A stretch of 64,000 bases of DNA. Source: Rhodospirillales bacterium (lineage in GTDB: Bacteria > Pseudomonadota > Alphaproteobacteria > Rhodospirillales > Defluviicoccaceae). The notes below the pieces were generated by a model. The model worked only from the letters and a program-made list of their open reading frames with translations. It was not told the DNA's origin and searched no databases. A program made the translations under genes and the position numbers. Where the stretch lies: assembly GCA_016793925.1 (NCBI GenBank), contig JAEULH010000041.1, positions 1-64,000 of the forward strand, given 5' to 3'. Within the stretch, counting starts at the first letter, position 1, and every line of letters starts with the position of its first letter. Shown here one piece after another: positions 59,349 through 64,000 of this stretch.

Positions 59349-59432
59349 AATGTGCAATGCGCGATGCGTCCCTGTCACCCGGGGCGATGGCGACCCGGAC
59401 GAGACGGCGGCGGATAACGGTGGGCTGGGACG

Positions 59433-60086
59433 ATGACCAGGCTCGTGAGGCGCGAACTGCCGATTGGACATCGCCTCGGATGGCTGGCCGGGGCCTTCGC
59501 CTGGCTTGCGTTCGCGGCGACGCTGTCCGTATCGACACCGGCCGCCGCGGCTGGATTCAACATCCCGCCGGGCTTCGTCGTCGTGACCGAACCGGGTCCG
59601 GCCAACTCCCCGGACTGGCGGCCGATTCTGACGGTGCACCCGGAGAACAACCCGTTCTCGGAGCTGACGTCGCTTTCCCTGCGCGAAGTGAGCGGCGATG
59701 TCGCCGATCCTGACGCCTGGCTGAAGCAACGGCTAACGATCGACGTGCCCGGCAACGCGGAGGTGTCCGAAGTCCTCGACAGTCCCGACAGCCCGTTCGC
59801 CGACCCGGCCTTCGACGTGCTTCGCAAGGCCGTGCCGCAGCTTTTCGAAAGCCTCCGCGGGCTCGGCAAGATCGGCGCGGAACTCTGCGATCCGGTGCAG
59901 ACGGCCTACAACGCCGCAGGGTCGCTGCGGGAAATGTATTGCACGTTCCAGGTCGGGCCGCTGCGCCAGTTCATGGTGCTGCGGCTGCAAAAGGCCGGCG
60001 GAACTTGGTACTACACGGAAATCAGGACGGCGAACGATCGCCGGCTGCGCGAGATGGTCGGCATCGCGGACACCTTCAAGCGATAA
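59433..60086 (+). CDS. Exported protein of unknown function
   Basis: 217 aa. A signal peptide (about 1-40, ending TPAAAA) exports it to the periplasm. The mature part begins GFNIPPGFVVVTEPGPANSPDW and has two Cys (in AELCDPVQT and MYCTFQVG) that could form a disulfide. I do not recognise a domain. It lies 84 bp behind the FadL-type gene on the same strand and may be a periplasmic partner of that porin. Confidence 0.8.
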   Translation: MTRLVRRELPIGHRLGWLAGAFAWLAFAATLSVSTPAAAAGFNIPPGFVVVTEPGPANSPDWRPILTVHPENNPFSELTSLSLREVSGDVADPDAWLKQRLTIDVPGNAEVSEVLDSPDSPFADPAFDVLRKAVPQLFESLRGLGKIGAELCDPVQTAYNAAGSLREMYCTFQVGPLRQFMVLRLQKAGGTWYYTEIRTANDRRLREMVGIADTFKR

Positions 60087-60142
60087 TCCCAAAAACCGCA
60101 TATCAACCGATAGGATAGGGCAGCGGCCGTCCGTGCCGTCTT

Positions 60143-60158
60143 TAACCCTTTTGGGTTA
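60143..60158. promoter_or_regulatory. Palindrome TAACCC-TTTT-GGGTTA upstream of the XRE regulator gene
   Basis: A perfect 6-bp inverted repeat with a TTTT spacer lies 98-113 bp before the XRE gene, right next to GATAAT (60160-60165). It resembles an operator for a dimeric helix-turn-helix protein and could be the autoregulatory site. It could also serve as a weak terminator for the preceding gene. Confidence 0.4.
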
Positions 60159-60255
60159 GGATAATTGCTCATTTCGGTGTATCCTGTGTAAACCGTTTCG
60201 GCATCCGATACGTACCCCGCCATATCCGCCCACTTTTTGAGCAGCGAAAAACAGC

Positions 60256-60591
60256 ATGAATCGTATACGCCTGATGCGCGTGCGCCGAGGCCTGACGCTC
60301 CAGCAGCTCTCCGCGCGCGTCGATCCGCCCGCGTCGTACCAGCAGATCGCTCGCCTCGAGCGCGACGAGCGGCGGCTGACCTGGGACTGGTTGATGAAGA
60401 TCGCCCGGGCGCTCGATTGCGCGCCGATGGATCTTATCGAAGACGGCTGGGAACGGCTGAGCCCGGCGGAACAGAAGCTTGTCGCCGCTTTTCGCGATCT
60501 CCCGGAAGGAAGGCGCAGCAGCGCACTCAGCGCGCTGATTCAGTCGGATTTCGGCGTCACCGGCAGCCTCGGGTGCGAGACCAATGCCTAG
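60256..60591 (+). CDS. XRE family helix-turn-helix transcriptional regulator
   Basis: 111 aa. Residues 1-60 form a Cro/C1-type helix-turn-helix: RLMRVRRGLTLQQLSARVDPPASYQQIARLERDERRLTWDWLMKIARAL (quoted in part), the recognition helix being near SYQQIARLE. The rest is helical (LSPAEQKLVAAFRDLPEGRRSSALSAL), perhaps for dimerisation. No toxin or phage neighbour is seen, so it is a lone regulator. The palindrome just upstream is a candidate autoregulatory site. Ribosome site weak. Confidence 0.85.
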   Translation: MNRIRLMRVRRGLTLQQLSARVDPPASYQQIARLERDERRLTWDWLMKIARALDCAPMDLIEDGWERLSPAEQKLVAAFRDLPEGRRSSALSALIQSDFGVTGSLGCETNA

Positions 60592-60778
60592 GTAGCCCCT
60601 TCTCGAGGCCGTTCCTCCCCCACTTTCTCCGTTACGGTGATTTTTATCTTGATTCGCATGCGCGTCTTGGCGAAAGTACCGCCGCGGCGCGAGGGAAAGT
60701 TAATGTTTTCATGGCTTTGCTGATCGCACCGCGTCTCTGCGATCGGGTCCCCCACGGACTCCCGTTTAGATCAGAACT

Positions 60779-60806
60779 GAGGGACCGGTTCGCCGGTCCC
60801 TCATTT
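60779..60806 (+). terminator. Intrinsic terminator
   Basis: GAGGGACCGG-TTCG-CCGGTCCCTC is a perfect 10-bp stem with a 4-nt loop, followed by ATTTT. It is the best Rho-independent terminator in the window. It lies 188 bp after the XRE gene. A second hairpin, GATCGCA / TGCGATC (60722-60744), lies just upstream, so the transcript ending here may be a small RNA or a structured 3' UTR. Confidence 0.75.
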
Positions 60807-60847
60807 TGCATTCGGCGTTCGCGTCCATTCCGACGCGAGGCCGCTCC

Positions 60848-61708
60848 CTATTCCGTCGCCGGCGCTCGGCCCGCGCCGGTTGCGGCGGCGGGGCGCGAAT
60901 AGACGTTGCCGCCCTTCTTGACGCGGGCGATCAGGGCGTACTCCGGCTCCAGCAGTTCGCGCAGCCTGGCCAAGTCGCCGGCCCCGATCGGCGCTCCGGC
61001 GACGCTCGCCTTTTCCCTGAACATCGCGAGGTCGAGACCCAGACGGGCGGACAGCGCGCCCAGACCGGCGGCGTAGTCCTCGGTCATCAGCACGGCGTCG
61101 AGGCGCGACAATGCCGCGTGCGCCTCGTCAACCGAAAAGCCGGCAGAAAATGTGTACAGCTGGCGGAGCAGGTGCTCGCGCGGGATCCGGGTGAGGAATT
61201 CCGAAAACGACGCACCCAGCCATGGCCCTTCGGTCGCCCGCGAAGGATGACTGACGTCGCTGCGTTCCCATTCCGCCAGGACGTTGTAATGCGAAATCAC
61301 CCGTTCCACCGGGTCGCGCAGGATGGTCACGGTGAAGGTGCGCGGCGGCAGGCGCAACTCGTGGGCTGGCGAATGCGAGCGGGCGAAGAAGTACGCGCCT
61401 CGATCGATCAGAAACTTGTTATGGGCGACAAAAACGCGCCCGCCGTGGACCATCCACCCCTGGCTCGCCAGCAACGGTTCCTTGTCGGCGAAGTCGGCGC
61501 CGCCGGTCGCGTAGAACGCTGCGTTCAGGCTGGTTCCGCCGGTGCGGCGGATGTGGTGGTGGTAGACCCTGGCGACCCCCTCCGGCAGCGGCACGCTCCG
61601 CGCCGCTTTCAGGGCCTTCCGGTCGCTCGCGTAGTAGCGAAGCGCCTGCAGACCGCGTTTCGCTCCGGTCGGCAGCAAATCCTGTATCCGCTTCGTTATT
61701 TGCCCCAT
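60848..61708 (-). CDS. Sulfotransferase family protein
   Basis: 286 aa from the ATG at 61708 with GAGG upstream; the frame is open to 61966 but that part is not protein-like. The 5'-phosphosulfate loop is VYHHHIRRTGGTSLNAAFY and the second site TVTILRDPVERVISHYNVLAEW. These are PAPS-dependent carbohydrate sulfotransferase signatures. No signal peptide. It stands alone, away from the glycan locus, but it shares the class of the sulfotransferase at 40.6 kb. Substrate not known. Confidence 0.8.
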   Translation of the reverse strand: MGQITKRIQDLLPTGAKRGLQALRYYASDRKALKAARSVPLPEGVARVYHHHIRRTGGTSLNAAFYATGGADFADKEPLLASQGWMVHGGRVFVAHNKFLIDRGAYFFARSHSPAHELRLPPRTFTVTILRDPVERVISHYNVLAEWERSDVSHPSRATEGPWLGASFSEFLTRIPREHLLRQLYTFSAGFSVDEAHAALSRLDAVLMTEDYAAGLGALSARLGLDLAMFREKASVAGAPIGAGDLARLRELLEPEYALIARVKKGGNVYSRPAAATGAGRAPATE

Positions 61709-61926
61709 GGGAGTGCCTCGATCCCTTTGCCTCGCCCCGCTTGCGGCGGAGCTATAGCACGATCGCCGGCGGTGCGCATGCGCACAAGGCGCTGCGTCCC
61801 CGCAGCCGCTCTGCCGGCGCTGGCTTGGCGCGACAAGGGATGTCTTGGCGACGGGTGGGCGGCAATCTATCGTCACGACGCCGGCGCCGCCGGCCTCGCA
61901 GGATAGACGTTTGAACGGAGTCCCCG

Positions 61927-62706
61927 ATGTCCTTGATCCGCACAGAGTGCGAGGACGCGATTGCAACCATCGTCATGACCCACATCGAAAAGCGCAACGC
62001 TCTGAGCGAAGCGCTTATCTGCGAAATCACGACGGCGCTGGAGGCTTTCCGCGAGCAGAACGCGCGCGTCGTCGTGCTGCGAGCGCCGCCGCAGGCCAAG
62101 GTCTGGTCCGCCGGGCACGATGTCGGCGAGATCCCCAATCGGGGCCGCGACCCGCTCGGCTGGGCCGATCCGCTCCGGGTTGTCGTTCGCGCGCTGCAAG
62201 AGTTCCCGGCGCCGATCATTGCCCTGATCGAGGGCGGCGTCTGGGGCGGCGGCTGCGAGGTCGCGATGGCCTGCGACATCCTTGTCGCAACCGCCGACGC
62301 CACCTTCGCCATCACGCCGGCGAAGCTCGGCCTGCCCTACAACCTCGGCGGCCTCCTGACGATGCTGAACGCGGTGCCGCTGCCGGTCGCCAAGGAAATG
62401 CTGTTCACCGCCCAGCCGATCCCCGCAAGCCAGGCGCTCAATCTCGGGATCATCAACTACGTCAAACCGGCCGACGAGATCGAAGCCTTCGTCTATACGA
62501 TCGCCCAGCAGATTGTGACCAACGCACCGCTCAGCATCGCCGTCATGAAGGAGGAACTGCGGCTGTTGGCCAGCGCGCACGCGATCACCCCGGAGCTGTT
62601 CGAGCGGATGCAGGGCCTGCGCCGCATCGTCTATGACAGCAACGACTACGCCGAAGGCCTCGCCGCGTTCCGCGAAAAGCGCAAACCCCGCTTCAGCGGA
62701 ACGTAG
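61927..62706 (+). CDS. scpB: Crotonase-fold methylmalonyl-CoA decarboxylase-like protein
   Basis: 259 aa; ATG with GGAG upstream. Crotonase fold: the oxyanion-hole regions are VWSAGHDVGEI and IEGGVWGGGCEVAMACDI; FAITPAKLGLPYNLGGL and ITPELFERMQGLRRIVYDSNDYAEGLAAF are near those of E. coli YgfG/ScpB, which decarboxylates methylmalonyl-CoA to propionyl-CoA. The plain enoyl-CoA hydratase Glu pair is not evident. No methylmalonyl-CoA mutase gene is adjacent. Its last 14 bases overlap the convergent HlyD gene. Confidence 0.8.
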   Translation: MSLIRTECEDAIATIVMTHIEKRNALSEALICEITTALEAFREQNARVVVLRAPPQAKVWSAGHDVGEIPNRGRDPLGWADPLRVVVRALQEFPAPIIALIEGGVWGGGCEVAMACDILVATADATFAITPAKLGLPYNLGGLLTMLNAVPLPVAKEMLFTAQPIPASQALNLGIINYVKPADEIEAFVYTIAQQIVTNAPLSIAVMKEELRLLASAHAITPELFERMQGLRRIVYDSNDYAEGLAAFREKRKPRFSGT

Positions 62707-63736
62707 CCGCTGCGGCGACGGCGCTCGAAACCAGGTCCGACAGCCAGCCGCGCCCGGAAACCGTCACCTTGGCGAACAGGGGCAGCCGGTCCGGATCGGC
62801 GAGCGTGATGCGCACGACCTGGCCGCGCTGGCGCGGCTGAAACGTCTTCTGGAATTCCGGCGGGAGCTGGTCGGCGACCGGCAGGACATCGCTCACCACG
62901 CCCGAAGCCTGGACGAAACCGCTCGACAACTCCACCGGGTCGCCCGGTTGCACGGTGTACAGACCGCCGGTTTCGAGGTAGGCGAGGACGAAGCGCTCCG
63001 GGCGGTAGAGCACCAGCAGCGGCTCGCCCGGACTGACGACCTCTCCCGGGCGCGCCATCCGCAGGCCGACGGTGCCGGCGACCGGCGCGCGAATGAGGCC
63101 GTCGCCGTAGGCGCCGCGCAGATCGTCCAGGGCCGTGGTGGCGTCGCCGATCGCCCCGCCGACAACGCCGAGGGCGTCGCCGGCGCTCGCGAGCGAGGCG
63201 CTGAGTTCGGCGACCCGTTCCCTGGTCTCGAAGCGGTCGCGCAGGGTCTGCATCCACAGCGTCAGGCCGATGTCGCCGGCGCCGCGGTAGCTCTCGATCT
63301 TCCTCAGCGCCGTCTCAGCCTCGCCGGCGCGGTGGCGCGCGACCGGAAGAACGGCCTCGGCGACGCGTGTTTCCCGTTCGAGCTCCAGCCTGCGCACGAG
63401 CAGATCGGCGTTGCGCGCGGTCAGGAGTGCGATGTCCTGGGCCAATGCGACCGAGCTGACCCGGGCGACGACGGATCCGGCTTCGACCACCGCTCCGGGC
63501 GAGGTCTCTGTCTGGATCACCTGGGCGGCGAACGGAACTGCCACGGAGACATGCTCGGCGACGACGAGGCCGTCGGCGCGCAGGCGTAGCAGCGAGCCGA
63601 CGAAGAGGTCGCCGACCCAGAGAAAGAAGGCGGCGATCAGGGCGAGATAGACCCATTGGCCGAAGCGCCCCTTCGCCGCGCGGGCGTCGTTGCCGAAGGT
63701 ATCGACGACGGGAGCGCGGCGCAGGCGACGGATCAA
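62693..63736 (-). CDS. HlyD/Alg44-like membrane fusion protein
   Basis: 347 aa. One membrane segment near the N-terminus (about 28-50), then a periplasmic part with a beta-barrel/lipoyl half (GLVVAEHVSVAVPFAAQV), a long coiled-coil hairpin (about 110-215), and the second half (LIRAPVAGTVGLRMARPGEVVSPGEPLLVLYRPE, quoted in part). This is the layout of HlyD/EmrA adaptors and of the adaptor linked to polysaccharide synthases. It overlaps the partial gene upstream by ATGA, so the two are co-translated. It probably connects the inner-membrane partner to export. Confidence 0.85.
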   Translation of the reverse strand: MIRRLRRAPVVDTFGNDARAAKGRFGQWVYLALIAAFFLWVGDLFVGSLLRLRADGLVVAEHVSVAVPFAAQVIQTETSPGAVVEAGSVVARVSSVALAQDIALLTARNADLLVRRLELERETRVAEAVLPVARHRAGEAETALRKIESYRGAGDIGLTLWMQTLRDRFETRERVAELSASLASAGDALGVVGGAIGDATTALDDLRGAYGDGLIRAPVAGTVGLRMARPGEVVSPGEPLLVLYRPERFVLAYLETGGLYTVQPGDPVELSSGFVQASGVVSDVLPVADQLPPEFQKTFQPRQRGQVVRITLADPDRLPLFAKVTVSGRGWLSDLVSSAVAAAATFR

Positions 63737-64000
63737 TAGAGGGGCGCCTGCTTGCGAACCCGCGCAGGCACGTACGCGTCATGGAACGACCGGCGGAAGA
63801 TCCATTCCTGGGCGTAGGCGACGAGCCGGATGGCGCGCACGAAATAGGCGTTGAAGGCGCCGAACAGAAGCGCGTACGGCAGGGCCCGGCCAAGGCCGGG
63901 GCGATCGACGACGACCAGCGCGGCGAGAAACGAGATCAGGTCGAGGACGACGTAGCCCAGCGTCACGCTGCCGAGAATCATCCACGCGGCGTCCCCGTAG
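63733..64000 (-). CDS. C-terminal end of a membrane protein, probably a processive glycosyltransferase
   Basis: Only the last 88 codons before the stop are in the window; the frame is open to its right edge (YGDAAWMILGSVTLGYVVLD...). Two membrane segments and a basic amphipathic end (FVRAIRLVAYAQEWIFRRSFHD) resemble the end of family 2 glycosyltransferases of the BcsA/Alg8 type, which often are paired with an HlyD-like adaptor as here. The pairing and ATGA overlap support it, but the catalytic domain is not visible. Confidence 0.55.
   Translation of the reverse strand, partial: YGDAAWMILGSVTLGYVVLDLISFLAALVVVDRPGLGRALPYALLFGAFNAYFVRAIRLVAYAQEWIFRRSFHDAYVPARVRKQAPLY

Noticed and set aside
60720..60806. 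Two hairpins after the XRE gene as a tRNA
   Set aside because: No cloverleaf, no T-loop GTTCRA and no CCA end; it fits hairpin plus intrinsic terminator.
1..64000. CRISPR arrays, insertion sequences, prophage genes, rRNA and tRNA
   Set aside because: Looked for on both strands; no spaced repeats, transposase, integrase, phage structural genes or RNA gene signatures were seen.

Overview
This 64 kb window is GC-rich chromosomal DNA (strong third-position GC in every recognisable gene) from a Gram-negative bacterium. Gene content points to an Alphaproteobacterium, most likely of the Rhodospirillales type: large multi-TM MscS channels, TAXI-TRAP transport, a DUF4212/VC_2705 sodium symporter, CgeB-type glycosyltransferases, c2-like cytochromes and a GGAAC-N17-CGTT general-stress promoter motif. 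Species was not determined. No rRNA, tRNA, CRISPR array, insertion sequence or prophage was seen. Genes at both edges are cut by the window.

Layout. 1-9.6 kb: an edge-truncated protein with a papain-like H/C arrangement, a secreted beta-helix protein, an MscS channel, a periplasmic asparaginase, RecX, an MltF-like lytic transglycosylase and an ABC-2 permease with no ATPase beside it. 10-16.4 kb: a lone receiver-domain protein, an ABC-F ATPase (Uup), a DUF938 methyltransferase, a two-TM potassium channel and a Ca-type P-ATPase. 16.8-21.6 kb: a DUF4212 + VC_2705 sodium:solute symporter pair followed by a cNMP/CBS/DUF294 regulator and a small membrane protein. 21.7-27.3 kb: a DUF2760-Hsp70-Hsp70(DUF3731) set. 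27.4-42.7 kb: a surface-glycan locus. A polyisoprenyl-phosphate hexose transferase diverges from an eight-gene cluster: an epimerase, a glycoside hydrolase-epimerase fusion, a B12-type radical SAM enzyme, a GT4 enzyme, three CgeB-type glycosyltransferases and a UDP-glucuronate decarboxylase-like enzyme. On the opposite strand follow PhzF, a sulfotransferase and an O-antigen ligase/polymerase.

42.9-50.8 kb: an SDR whose catalytic Tyr is replaced by Phe, an acyl carrier protein, an L,D-transpeptidase, a second MscS channel with a hexanucleotide repeat in its signal-peptide region, an Lpp-like lipoprotein ending in lysine, a SRPBCC protein and EttA. 51-64 kb: two tandem cytochromes c, a UspA/TRAP permease/TAXI binding-protein operon, a class III aminotransferase, a FadL-type outer-membrane protein, a periplasmic protein, an XRE regulator, another sulfotransferase, a methylmalonyl-CoA decarboxylase-like crotonase, an HlyD-type protein and the end of a membrane protein, probably its glycosyltransferase partner.

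The most interesting region is the glycan locus. Its first seven genes are linked by 4-17 bp stop/start overlaps. It carries a hydrolase-epimerase fusion with both catalytic sets visible, a cobalamin-type radical SAM enzyme and a near-consensus EcfG (extracytoplasmic general-stress sigma factor) promoter just upstream of its first gene. I read it as a stress-induced locus for making, modifying and possibly sulfating a polysaccharide; the chemistry is not known.
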